From assembly GCA_022510745.1 (NCBI GenBank), contig JAFLSY010000004.1, positions 186,001 to 250,000 of the forward strand: a stretch of 64,000 bases of DNA. The letters run 5' to 3'. The stretch's first letter is position 1. Each line of letters begins with the position of its first letter. Below, one piece after another: positions 1 through 8,628 of the stretch. A model generated the notes under the pieces. That model was not told where the DNA came from, did not search any database, and saw only the letters and a program-made list of their open reading frames with translations. The position numbers and the translations under genes were made by a program. The stretch comes from Lachnospiraceae bacterium. Lineage in GTDB: Bacteria; Bacillota; Clostridia; Lachnospirales; Lachnospiraceae.

Positions 1-542
1 GCAATGTGGAGGAAGCAATCCGCATCTATATGGGAACGGTGGAGCAATCCCCTGTAAAGATCGATCTGGCAGGACTGTCCCGTTCGGAGGAGCATGCGGG
101 CAGGGTTGCCTTCATGCAGGAGCTGGAGCTTTTGGATAAACAGGATAGTGTATGCGCACGCAACGAAAAGTTGAATTTTCGCCTGCGCTATACTGTGGAG
201 CAGGAAAATTTACAGATGTATATCCGGATCATCCTTCGTTATGCGGATGGCACACCGGTCAGCATGGTCACTACGGGCGAAACCTTTTCCGGCAGGGTGG
301 GAAAGGAAGAAAAGGTGGTGTTTTCCTTGGATACTGAGTATATTGTGCCGGGAAAATACACCATGAGCATTATTCTGTATGAAGTAAACCAGTTTGGTAC
401 CTACAGGAACTGTGACGGAGTTAAGGACGCTTACTGTTTTGAAATCCAAGAGGATAAGGAATACGCACATAAGATGGATTGGAGTCATAGATATTGGGGA
501 CACGTAGCACTAAAAGAATTGGAAGTCATTTCAAGATCATAA
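1..542 (+). CDS. Polysaccharide ABC transporter ATP-binding subunit (Wzt-like), C-terminal part
   Basis: The frame is open from the window edge, so the 5' end (the whole nucleotide-binding domain) lies outside. What remains is about 178 residues of all-beta character with the pattern of the Wzt C-terminal carbohydrate-binding domain: a segment around NFRLRYTVEQENLQMYIRI, then a GTPV turn, a glycine-rich loop and a PGKYTMSIILYE strand. In this family the ATPase pairs with a Wzm permease to export undecaprenol-linked glycan, and the C-terminal domain recognises the glycan's non-reducing end. Its position at the head of a long polysaccharide operon fits. It could instead belong to a teichoic-acid TagH-type exporter. 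Family assignment is by pattern only, because no Walker motifs are visible in the window. Confidence 0.7.
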   Translation, partial: NVEEAIRIYMGTVEQSPVKIDLAGLSRSEEHAGRVAFMQELELLDKQDSVCARNEKLNFRLRYTVEQENLQMYIRIILRYADGTPVSMVTTGETFSGRVGKEEKVVFSLDTEYIVPGKYTMSIILYEVNQFGTYRNCDGVKDAYCFEIQEDKEYAHKMDWSHRYWGHVALKELEVISRS

Positions 543-1348
543 TGGCAGGCATTCTTCTGCTTCTGGCGGCAGTTCTGGCAGCAGGAGTGTTTTTTCTGCG
601 CAGACCCGTTGTTAAAAAAGCACATATCAGTGTTGATGACGCGACAATGATCTTTCAGAATATCTGCCTGAATGAATATGACAGTATTTTTGACAACCCT
701 ATTCTGGGAAAGCTGAAAGAACTGCATGATCAGTATGGAATCCGGGTGACCCTATATGTGTATTATGAACTGGAGGAGTTTTCTCTGGCGGATATGTCCT
801 TGGATTATCGAAATGAATTCGAAGAGAATGCGGATTGGCTGAGAATTGGTTTTCATAGCGATACAGAAGAATATAGTGATTTACAGGAAGCATCCATAGG
901 GGATTTTATGAAAGCATATGCCCGGACGCAGGAGGCGATAAGGGAGTTTGCAGGAGACGCTTCCATAACAAAGGTCCTTCGACTGCATTATTGGTATGCC
1001 ACCTCAAATATGGTGGATTTTTTACATACACAGGGTATTGAGGGGCTTTTATGCAGTGATAAAAAAGAGCCAAGCTACGATTTAACCATAGAAGAGTCCA
1101 AGAGGCTTTATGCATCCAGGGACGGTACCTGTGAAAAAAATGAGATGACTTATTATGCCACGGATATTCGTTTGGAGAATGCGGAAAATGTAGAAGCGGT
1201 GCTGGAGGAACATAGAAAGGATCGGATTATCGTGGTTTTTACCCATGCATGGTGTTTTATGGAAAATGGCGATAAGCTGGAAGAAGTAGTGAGAGCGCTT
1301 TCAGAAGCCGGTTATTCTTTTGAGTGGCTGGAAGGCGATGAAGAATAA
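494..1348 (+). CDS. Membrane-anchored polysaccharide deacetylase-like protein
   Basis: 284 residues: a basic N-terminus, one membrane segment (about residues 17-35) and an extracytoplasmic domain. The domain shows a degenerate NodB-like motif set: SVDD where deacetylases have TFDD, then FHSD, LHYWYA and FTHAW. The metal-binding His pattern (HxxxH) is not intact, so classical deacetylase activity is doubtful. Two starts are possible. TTG at 494 has GGAG 9 nt upstream and keeps the basic residues TRSTKR before the membrane helix, which gives an N-in/C-out topology. ATG at 542 overlaps the upstream stop as TAATG but would remove the basic residues. I prefer 494. It overlaps the exporter gene, so the two are probably translationally coupled. 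Likely a glycan-modifying or glycan-binding surface protein. Confidence 0.6.
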   Translation: MGTRSTKRIGSHFKIIMAGILLLLAAVLAAGVFFLRRPVVKKAHISVDDATMIFQNICLNEYDSIFDNPILGKLKELHDQYGIRVTLYVYYELEEFSLADMSLDYRNEFEENADWLRIGFHSDTEEYSDLQEASIGDFMKAYARTQEAIREFAGDASITKVLRLHYWYATSNMVDFLHTQGIEGLLCSDKKEPSYDLTIEESKRLYASRDGTCEKNEMTYYATDIRLENAENVEAVLEEHRKDRIIVVFTHAWCFMENGDKLEEVVRALSEAGYSFEWLEGDEE

Positions 1349-1359
1349 AGAGGGATATT

Positions 1360-2433
1360 GTGAGGATGATCAAGCGCGCAACGGCGATATTTTGGAATCG
1401 TGTATGTTATCCGCTGTACTGCGTTACCATAAAGGCGGTGCGGGACAAGCACAGGGTACGGGAGAAATACAGCATACAAAGAGGACGACTCAATGTAGTT
1501 ATTTTTGGCAGTCCTAACCATGGTAATCTGGGAGATTATGCTATTTTGGAAGCAGAAAAGAAATTGTTGGCAAAGCTGCTTCCGAAAGCGAATCTGTTTG
1601 ATGTCAATATGACGGATTTTGCCCATGAAATAAAGGCATTACGCAGTCTGCTAACCAAAAAAGATCTGCTATTTTTAACCGGTGGCGGAAATTTGGGAAA
1701 TCAGTATCCGGATGATGAAGAGATTCGGCGCAGGGTAATACAGTGTTTTCCTTATAATAAAATTCTTTTGTTTCCGCAGACCATGTATTTTACTAAGGAT
1801 GAAGCGGGCAAGAAGGAACGGGAAAAGACAGCGGTTATCTATAACAATCATAAGAAACTTTGGCTGGCAGCAAGAGACGAATACTCTTATGAAGAAATGC
1901 GAAAGATTTTTCGGGGAAAGGTCACTCTGCTGCCGGATGTGGTGTTGACTTTAAGCTATCTACGGCGATATGAAAGAAAAGGAGCGCTGTTACTCTTACG
2001 AAGCGATGTGGAAAGTGTGCTGGAGGCAGCGCAAAAAGAGGAACTGACAACAATATTGAAATCGCGATATGGAACCGTGGAAGAAACCGATACCGAAATT
2101 CCGGTTGGCAGGGATTTATCAGGATTGAAGGATGCCTTACAGGAAAAAATGGAGCAGATCGCAAAGGCAGAATTCGTAATAACGGACAGGCTCCACGGTA
2201 TGGTCTTTGCTGCGATTACCGGGACACCCTGTGCGGTGCTTCCCAATTACAACCATAAGGTACAGGAAACCTATAAATGGCTTTGCGAGCTGGACTATAT
2301 AGAACTGCTTAAGAATCCGCAGGAATTAAGGGAGAGCATGGACAGATTGGGACGGAAAACAGACTGTATCTATCATGCGGAAAAATTTCGACAGCAGTAC
2401 AATGCTTTTTTAAGGGAGTTTATCAATGGATAA
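1360..2433 (+). CDS. Polysaccharide pyruvyl transferase family protein
   Basis: 357 residues. The N-terminal part has NHGNLGDYAIL and LTGGGNLGNQYPDDEE, and the C-terminal part has TDRLHGMVFAAITGTPCAVL. These are the hallmark blocks of the CsaB/PssK-type PS_pyruv_trans family, which moves a pyruvyl ketal from phosphoenolpyruvate to a sugar; some members are glycosyltransferase-like. Length is normal for the family. Start is GTG 1360 or ATG 1366, both behind an AGAGGG box. The 3' end overlaps the radical SAM gene by 8 nt, so the pair is co-translated. It would add an acidic ketal to the exported polysaccharide. Confidence 0.8.
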   Translation: MRMIKRATAIFWNRVCYPLYCVTIKAVRDKHRVREKYSIQRGRLNVVIFGSPNHGNLGDYAILEAEKKLLAKLLPKANLFDVNMTDFAHEIKALRSLLTKKDLLFLTGGGNLGNQYPDDEEIRRRVIQCFPYNKILLFPQTMYFTKDEAGKKEREKTAVIYNNHKKLWLAARDEYSYEEMRKIFRGKVTLLPDVVLTLSYLRRYERKGALLLLRSDVESVLEAAQKEELTTILKSRYGTVEETDTEIPVGRDLSGLKDALQEKMEQIAKAEFVITDRLHGMVFAAITGTPCAVLPNYNHKVQETYKWLCELDYIELLKNPQELRESMDRLGRKTDCIYHAEKFRQQYNAFLREFING

Positions 2434-3463
2434 AATTAAAAGATATGTAGAGTGTTATATTCCCATTACTACCTGTAATATACAATGTCATTACTGCTAT
2501 ATTGCAAGGCAGGAAAAATGGAAGAATGAAATTGTGCCTATAGGGCATTCTCCCGAGGAGATCAGAAGAGCATTGTCTAAGAAACGGCTGGGCGGTACCT
2601 GCCTGTTAAATATGTGTGCCGGCGGAGAAACTCTGTTGTGTCCGGATTTGCCGAAAATCGTGGAAGCGCTTTTGGCGGAGGGGCATTACGTGATGCTTGT
2701 GACAAACGGCACCATTGATAAAACCTTTGATCGATTGGTCAGTTTACCCAAAGAGCTTTTACGCCATCTGATTTTTAAATTCTCCTATCACTATCTGGAA
2801 CAGCACCGTTTAAAGCTTACGGACCGTTTTTTTGCCAATATCCAAAAGATGCGCAAGGCGGGCTGTTCTTTTACTCTGGAAATCACGCCAAACGATGAAC
2901 TGGTTCCTCATATTCCTGCGATCAAAGAGGAAGTACGGCAGTATCTGGGAGCACTGTGCCATATCACCATTGTCAGGGATGATATTACGGCAGGCATCCC
3001 TATTTTAACGGAGTTATCAGATGGGGAGTTTTATGAAACCTGGGGAGTTTTTGATTCTCCATTATTTGATTTTAAGAAAACGATCTTCGGAAAGCATCAA
3101 GACGGTTTTTGCTATGCGGGTGATTGGAGTGTCTATGTCAATCTGGGAACCGGTACTATGACCCAGTGTTATGAGGGCAGGGAGCTTGATAATATTTATT
3201 CCAATCCGGATAAACCGCTGCATTTTGAAGCTGTGGGAAACCGCTGCAGGACTGCTCACTGCTATAATGGGCACGCTTTTTTGGCATTGGGGGACATTCC
3301 GGAGTTGGATACGCCCACCTATGCCCGACTGCGAAACCGCAGGGACGAGCAGGGAGAGACATGGCTGACGGAGGATGTAGAGACCTTTTTGTCGGGAAAA
3401 CTGAAGGATTCCAACAAGGAATATTCCGCTTTTAAAAAGTGGTATATCAACCGTAAAAAATAA
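2426..3463 (+). CDS. Radical SAM protein in polysaccharide operon
   Basis: 345 residues. CNIQCHYC near residue 17 is the CxxxCxxC [4Fe-4S]/SAM signature, followed by a CAGGETLLCPDL block (the GGEP-like SAM contact) and VTNGT. Later cysteines (CYAGDW, QCYEGRE, NRCRTAHCYNGHAFLALGDIPEL) could form an auxiliary cluster of SPASM-like or shorter type. It starts inside the end of the pyruvyl transferase gene (8-nt overlap). The substrate is not apparent; location suggests modification of a sugar, lipid carrier or a peptide linked to the glycan. Family call is firm, function unknown. Confidence 0.85.
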   Translation: MDKIKRYVECYIPITTCNIQCHYCYIARQEKWKNEIVPIGHSPEEIRRALSKKRLGGTCLLNMCAGGETLLCPDLPKIVEALLAEGHYVMLVTNGTIDKTFDRLVSLPKELLRHLIFKFSYHYLEQHRLKLTDRFFANIQKMRKAGCSFTLEITPNDELVPHIPAIKEEVRQYLGALCHITIVRDDITAGIPILTELSDGEFYETWGVFDSPLFDFKKTIFGKHQDGFCYAGDWSVYVNLGTGTMTQCYEGRELDNIYSNPDKPLHFEAVGNRCRTAHCYNGHAFLALGDIPELDTPTYARLRNRRDEQGETWLTEDVETFLSGKLKDSNKEYSAFKKWYINRKK

Positions 3464-3483
3464 GCCTGCGGAAGGAAAAGTAA

Positions 3484-4551
3484 GTGGCATTTTTAAGTAT
3501 TATCGTACCAGCGTACAATGTGGAAAATTATATCAGAGAATGTGTGGACAGTATTCTGGCGCAGACTTTTACCGATTTTGAACTGATTCTGGTGGATGAC
3601 GGCTCTACCGATTCCACAGGCAGAATCTGTGATGACTATGCCGGGAAGGATTCCCGCATCCGGGTTCTGCACAAGGAAAACGGAGGCTTGGTCAGTGCTA
3701 GAAAGGCAGGACTTTCAGATGCAACAGGTGAGTATGCAACTTATGTGGACGGTGATGACTGGATTGCTCCGAGCTGGTTTGCGGATCTCTGTAATACAGC
3801 AAAGAAAGAGGATGCCGATATAGTCATTGCAGACTTTACCATAGCAAGAGAAAAATACAGGGAACCATTTACCCAGATTATGGAAGGCGGAATTTTTGTA
3901 GAGGATAAGATCCGAAAGGATATCTATTCTTGTATGCTATGTAAAGGGGAATACTTTTCCTTTGGTTTTCAGCCTTCTCTTTGGAGCAAGCTATTTCGCA
4001 GAGAATTGCTTGTTCCGTATCAGACGGCCGTGGATGAAAGGATACGGCTTGGAGAGGATGCAGCGTGTTTTTATCCCTGTGTGCTGGAAGCGAAAAAGGT
4101 AGTTTATCTAAAAGGATATCATGGGTATTTTTATAGGATGAGGGAAACTTCTATATCGCATGCCATTGTGAGATCTTTTTATACGGAAGAGATATTCCTG
4201 TTGATTACACATCTGGAAAAAAGCTTTTCAGAAAAAGAGGAACTATGGGGACTTTTAGAAGAACAGCTTTGGGCATATGCCTGCTATATGTTGGACAATA
4301 TGCTGACGCCTCATTTGCGATTTAAGGAATTGTTTTGGGGAAAAGAACTGACCTTGCAGTTTAAGCGTATAGCAAGTAGCCATATCGGTAAAAATGTGGT
4401 AGAATACGGTAAAAAAGTAAGAACTTCGTCGAGGATGAAGCGGATTTTAAAAACAATGGAAATTCCCGGTCTGCGAAACAAACTGGAACTGTATCTATTC
4501 TGTATATATGAAAACTGGCAGAATAGAAAATTGGTGAGGAATAATGTTTGA
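3484..4551 (+). CDS. Glycosyltransferase family 2
   Basis: 355 residues with a classic GT-A start (SIIVPAYNVENYIRECVDSILAQTFTDFELILVDDGSTD), the ASARKAG-type loop and a YVDGDDW DxD motif near residue 90. GTG start behind GGAAGG. The C-terminal third is helical with no clear membrane helix, typical of cytosolic EpsE/CpsJ-like enzymes that add a sugar to the lipid-linked repeat unit. The last 8 nt overlap the next gene. Donor and acceptor sugars cannot be read from sequence. Confidence 0.92.
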   Translation: MAFLSIIVPAYNVENYIRECVDSILAQTFTDFELILVDDGSTDSTGRICDDYAGKDSRIRVLHKENGGLVSARKAGLSDATGEYATYVDGDDWIAPSWFADLCNTAKKEDADIVIADFTIAREKYREPFTQIMEGGIFVEDKIRKDIYSCMLCKGEYFSFGFQPSLWSKLFRRELLVPYQTAVDERIRLGEDAACFYPCVLEAKKVVYLKGYHGYFYRMRETSISHAIVRSFYTEEIFLLITHLEKSFSEKEELWGLLEEQLWAYACYMLDNMLTPHLRFKELFWGKELTLQFKRIASSHIGKNVVEYGKKVRTSSRMKRILKTMEIPGLRNKLELYLFCIYENWQNRKLVRNNV

Positions 4552-6070
4552 AGGTATAAAAAGAAAAATAAAAGAATGGGGAATAAAGCATGATCGTTTT
4601 GACCGCTATGTACTGATCTTGTTGGGAATGGGTCTGCTGCCGTTACTGATGATCGGAAGGTATAATGTAATGTCGGCGGATGACTATGCCATAGGGAAGC
4701 AGGTGCATCATATCTGGCTGGGTGCCGGAAGCGTTTCACAGGTTCTGCATTATATAATTTCTTATGTGAAAATGACCTACCAAACATGGAGAGGAAGTTT
4801 TACTATCAATTCTTTGGATGGCTTGAATCCGGGGTTTTTTTCTGAAAATCTGACCTGGCTGACGCCGGTCCTTATGTTGGGAATGCCGTTGCTTAGCACT
4901 TATTGGTTTATAAACGCAATATTGAAGAAATATTATGATTTCGGTAAGCGGGAACTCCTTTTTCTTTGGGGGGTTATTGCTTTTTTGCTGCTGCAGACCT
5001 TGCCCTCACCAGTGGAAGCGCTTTATTGGTACGCAGGTGCGGTCGCTTATACTTTTCTCCACTATTCCATGCTGCTTTTATTTGTATTCCTTTTTGAGAG
5101 CGAGCGGATGGAAAAAGGCAGAAATAAAGCGATTGTAGGAATTGTGATTGCTTTGTATGCTTTTATTATGGGCGGCTGCCAGTATGGAACCGTGCTTCAA
5201 TGTGTGTTGTGGTATATCATATATCTGGTTGCGGAAAGAAAGCGCTTATCCTGGCAAAAACTGCTGTCGTTTTTTATGCTGCTTGCAGGGTTTGGAATCA
5301 ACATTATGGCGCCGGGAAATGCGGTCAGACAATCCGAAACAATGGGAATGTCTCCCATTAAGGCTATTATATTTTCCTTTATGAATTCATTTCACTATAT
5401 CAGAAGCTGGTTCTCCCCATTGTTAATAGTCTGTTTGTTGGCTGCGCTGCCCGTTATCTGGCAGATCGTGAAAAATCAGAGGGTGAAGGGCTTTACTTAT
5501 CCGCTCCCTCTTCTGATTAGTGCGGGCAGCTATTGTCTGTTTGCGGCGGCATTTACGCCGTCTCTGTACGGAGTAGGAAATGTGGACGCAGGAAGATTGC
5601 AGAATCAGATACAAAGCATCTTTTATATAATGATATGGATAAATGCCTTTTATTGGACAGGCTGGGTACAGGATCGAATGCAGAAGGCGGAAACGGGATT
5701 TTGGCAGGATTGCGCTACGGTCAAGAATATTTTAAAAAAGTATTTATGGATGTACCGCTGGCTGACTTTTGCGGGTATACTTTTAGTGATAGTGGGAACG
5801 GCGGATAAGAATACCTTTTCTTCCATGTCAGCACTGCGGTCATTGTTGAACGGCGAAGCACAGGCATATTATGAGCAGGCGCAGGAGCGTCTAGCGCTGT
5901 ATCAGGATGAAAGTATGGAGATTGTGGAGATAGAACCTTTTCGTGTACAACCTAAAGTACTGTTCTTTACGGATATCGTAGAAGAGAGCAATGCCAACTA
6001 TTGGATTAATGAAAATATAGCGGAGTATTACGATAAAGAAAAGGTATTGTTGATAAAGAAGGGAGAATAA
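4544..6070 (+). CDS. DUF6056-like multipass membrane protein, copy 1
   Basis: 508 residues with roughly a dozen hydrophobic helices. After the first helix comes a YNVMSADDY motif, and the protein ends in a soluble tail with INENIAEYYDKEK. This layout (helix 1, then an acidic pair in a large outer loop) matches DUF6056-type proteins and resembles GT-C glycosyltransferases, where such acids are catalytic. It overlaps the GT2 gene by 8 nt (GTGAGGA RBS). It is a paralogue of the next gene: same length, same N- and C-terminal motifs. Proposed role is transfer of a side-chain sugar outside the membrane from a polyprenyl-phosphate donor; that is inference. Confidence 0.65.
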   Translation: MFEGIKRKIKEWGIKHDRFDRYVLILLGMGLLPLLMIGRYNVMSADDYAIGKQVHHIWLGAGSVSQVLHYIISYVKMTYQTWRGSFTINSLDGLNPGFFSENLTWLTPVLMLGMPLLSTYWFINAILKKYYDFGKRELLFLWGVIAFLLLQTLPSPVEALYWYAGAVAYTFLHYSMLLLFVFLFESERMEKGRNKAIVGIVIALYAFIMGGCQYGTVLQCVLWYIIYLVAERKRLSWQKLLSFFMLLAGFGINIMAPGNAVRQSETMGMSPIKAIIFSFMNSFHYIRSWFSPLLIVCLLAALPVIWQIVKNQRVKGFTYPLPLLISAGSYCLFAAAFTPSLYGVGNVDAGRLQNQIQSIFYIMIWINAFYWTGWVQDRMQKAETGFWQDCATVKNILKKYLWMYRWLTFAGILLVIVGTADKNTFSSMSALRSLLNGEAQAYYEQAQERLALYQDESMEIVEIEPFRVQPKVLFFTDIVEESNANYWINENIAEYYDKEKVLLIKKGE

Positions 6071-6075
6071 GAACC

Positions 6076-7602
6076 ATGGTGTGGTTTTTAAATCTTGTCG
6101 AACACATTAAAAATCGTATTCCCGGATTTAATAAGATTTCCAGACAGGCGGTTCTGACCGGAGTAATTCTCTTTTTATGCGCGGCATCCTTGCTGCCGCT
6201 TTTATTGGCGGGCTTTTATAATCACATGTCCGGAGATGACTGGTACAATGCAATGTTTGTACATGAACAGATGTTTTCCGGGCACTTTTCCGTAATAGGA
6301 CTGCTTGGAGATATCTGGGAAGATCTGGTGGATCTGTATTCCCGTTGGTCCTTTACCTATACAGGCTACTTTCTGTGCTATATTATGCCGGCGGGATTTT
6401 CGGAAAACAATGGTTGGATGCATACGGTGTTCTTGCTGCTTTGTGCAGTGGGCTGCATGTATGTCTTTTTTACAAAGGTGCTGAGGAGGTTGTTATCAGC
6501 GGGGAAAATGGAAAGTAGGCTGGCAGCCTGTTTGCTTACTTTTGTAATGATACAGTACATGCCCTCTGCTTTCGATGCGTTTTACTGGTGGTCGGGAGCC
6601 ATCAATAATGTTGTGGGATTTTCCATTTCCTTGTTGGATATCGCTTTTTTGATCAAGCTGTACCAAGAGCCAAATGCCATAAAACCTTATAAATGGTTTG
6701 TCTTTGGACTGGCGTTGTTCCTCATCACGGGAACAAACTGGGGTTCGGTAGTAGTGCTGCTTTCCTGTATGATCCTGGTTTTGTTGGATCTGTGGATTTA
6801 TAAAAAAGCAAACATCAGGCAACGCATTATGTATTCTATCTGCTTTGTGTTTTATATTGCCTGCATCCTGTTTGCAATGACGGCACCCGGAAATGCCAGA
6901 AGAGCTTTGGCATTGAAGGAATACGGCGCACCTGATCCGGCGCCTGTCAAAGCAATTTTGCGAGCTTATATTGAGGGATTAAAGCTGCTGTGGGAGAACC
7001 TGAATCCGGTACTGCTTCTGGTGATCCTGTTAGCTTGTCTTCTTTTGCTGCCACGGCTGAGAGACCGGAGCATAAGCTTTAAAAATCCCTTTGCTATGTT
7101 ATTTGTCTCCTACAGTATTTTTGTTGCTTCCTTTGTCCCGACCCTATATGCAGAGGGGATTCCCGGAGAAGGGAGGATCAGAAATATTCAGTATTGGTAT
7201 GCTGTGATTTTTCTGACTTGGAATGCCTGCTATTTTCTGGGATGGTATCTGCAAAAAGAAAATATTCGTACGGAATGGAATGGACTGACTTCCCATAAGG
7301 AAGAGATCGTATTATTGGGGCTTATCGTATGCTTCTTGTTTATGCTGAAAGGAGAGAATGAACCTGTAGCTAAGGTCGCCATGAAAGATTATCTGTTAGG
7401 TAATTTGCAGCAGTTTGACCGAGAGTTGGATGAGAGAGAGCTTTTGTATCAGGAAGGAATCGGAGGAGATATTTCTGTGGAGAGACTGACCGTGATCCCC
7501 CAGCTTTTTGATGGCTATACAGATGTTCGCCCGGATGATAAATTTTGGATCAATACGAATATCAGAGAATACTATCATCTTAAAACCATGGATGTAAAAT
7601 AA
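6076..7602 (+). CDS. DUF6056-like multipass membrane protein, copy 2
   Basis: 508 residues, the same length and layout as its upstream neighbour: first helix, then YNHMSGDDW, a MPSAFDAFYWWSGA loop aligning with the SPVEALYWYAGA loop of copy 1, APGNARRA aligning with APGNAVRQ, and INTNIREYYHL at the end aligning with INENIAEYYDK. Divergence is high despite the shared skeleton, so the duplication is old or the copies came separately. It starts 5 nt after copy 1. Probably a membrane enzyme of the same polysaccharide pathway, possibly GT-C-like with a different sugar or linkage. Confidence 0.65.
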   Translation: MVWFLNLVEHIKNRIPGFNKISRQAVLTGVILFLCAASLLPLLLAGFYNHMSGDDWYNAMFVHEQMFSGHFSVIGLLGDIWEDLVDLYSRWSFTYTGYFLCYIMPAGFSENNGWMHTVFLLLCAVGCMYVFFTKVLRRLLSAGKMESRLAACLLTFVMIQYMPSAFDAFYWWSGAINNVVGFSISLLDIAFLIKLYQEPNAIKPYKWFVFGLALFLITGTNWGSVVVLLSCMILVLLDLWIYKKANIRQRIMYSICFVFYIACILFAMTAPGNARRALALKEYGAPDPAPVKAILRAYIEGLKLLWENLNPVLLLVILLACLLLLPRLRDRSISFKNPFAMLFVSYSIFVASFVPTLYAEGIPGEGRIRNIQYWYAVIFLTWNACYFLGWYLQKENIRTEWNGLTSHKEEIVLLGLIVCFLFMLKGENEPVAKVAMKDYLLGNLQQFDRELDERELLYQEGIGGDISVERLTVIPQLFDGYTDVRPDDKFWINTNIREYYHLKTMDVK

Positions 7603-7618
7603 GAAAAAGGGGTATAGC

Positions 7619-8392
7619 ATGAAAGTTGTTATTTTAGCAGGTGGTTACGGAACCCGCATCAGTGAAGAAAGCTATTTAAAGCCGAAACCCATGATCGAGA
7701 TCGGGGGCAAGCCCATACTTTGGCATATTATGAAGGAGTACTCTCATTACGGTTTCAATGAGTTTGTGATCTGCTGTGGCTATAAACAGCATGTGATCAA
7801 GGAATGGTTTGCTGATTATTATTTACATAACAGCGACGTGACCTTTGATTTCACGGATAATAACAGAATGACCGTGCATAGCAATGTGACGGAGCCATGG
7901 AAGGTAACTTTAGTAGATACAGGTCTGGATACCATGACCGGAGGAAGAGTGAAGCGGGTACAGAAATATGTAGGGAATGAAACCTTTATGCTCACTTACG
8001 GAGATGGAGTATCGGATATTGATATTGGAAGGTTGTATCAATTTCATAAAGAGCAGGGGAGGCTGGCAACTCTTACCGCCATCAATATGAAGCAGCGTTT
8101 CGGAGTCATAGATATTGATAAAGACAATGCCATTACTTCTTTTCGGGAAAAAGGTTCCGAAGATGGAAACCGGATCAACGGCGGCTATATGGTACTGGAG
8201 CCTAAGGTATTTGAACTGCTTATGGATGATTCTACCGTTTTTGAAAAAGGACCTTTGGAAAAGCTTTCTGCTATGGCACAGTTATCTGCTTATAAGTATG
8301 ACGGCTTTTGGCAGTGCATGGATACCAAAAGAGAAAAGGATGAATTGGAAGAATTGTGGGAGTCCGGGAGGGCACCATGGAAGGTGTGGTAA
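7619..8392 (+). CDS. rfbF: Glucose-1-phosphate cytidylyltransferase
   Basis: 257 residues, full length for RfbF/AscA. It has the nucleotidyltransferase start VVILAGGYGTRISEESY with LKPKPMIEIGGKPILWHIM, then YGDGVSD (metal-binding Asp) and NGGYMVLEP. It makes CDP-glucose from CTP and glucose-1-phosphate, the first step towards CDP-3,6-dideoxyhexoses. The partners rfbG and rfbH lie downstream at 13981 and 15062, separated by an insert. RBS is AAAAAGGGG before ATG 7619. Confidence 0.93.
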   Translation: MKVVILAGGYGTRISEESYLKPKPMIEIGGKPILWHIMKEYSHYGFNEFVICCGYKQHVIKEWFADYYLHNSDVTFDFTDNNRMTVHSNVTEPWKVTLVDTGLDTMTGGRVKRVQKYVGNETFMLTYGDGVSDIDIGRLYQFHKEQGRLATLTAINMKQRFGVIDIDKDNAITSFREKGSEDGNRINGGYMVLEPKVFELLMDDSTVFEKGPLEKLSAMAQLSAYKYDGFWQCMDTKREKDELEELWESGRAPWKVW

Positions 8393-8628
8393 TAATGAGG
8401 AGGTATTATGAGAAATGCTTGATGATATTGCAAACTGGAAAAAGCAGCTTTTGAGGTAAGGAAACACTTATCACGATTATGCTATGGCAATATCAAATGA
8501 AATATAATCTCCAAGATCCATCAGATGAAAACAGGGACAGATTTGTACCGGATTAATAAAAGTGTAGCGGCTTATTATCAGAAAGAAAAGTTTTGTTAAG
8601 TCGCTCACAATGAAAGGAGAGTCAAAAG
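8393..8628 (+). pseudogene. Gene debris between rfbF and the aminotransferase
   Basis: No intact gene. A good AGGAGG box leads into an ATG that stops after four codons, while another frame reads MLDDIANWKKQLLR before a stop. A further short frame (8479-8556) reads YNLQDPSDENRDRFV, which resembles the DRDRFVLSKGH region near the N-terminus of transketolase N-subunits. I take the stretch as decayed coding DNA left at the left junction of the insert. The transketolase resemblance is weak and seen by eye only. The aminotransferase RBS (AAAGGAGAG) ends the segment. Confidence 0.45.

Noticed and set aside
6..542. GTG at position 6 as a real gene start
   Set aside because: The frame is open to the window edge and the protein lacks the ATPase half, so the gene is cut by the window.
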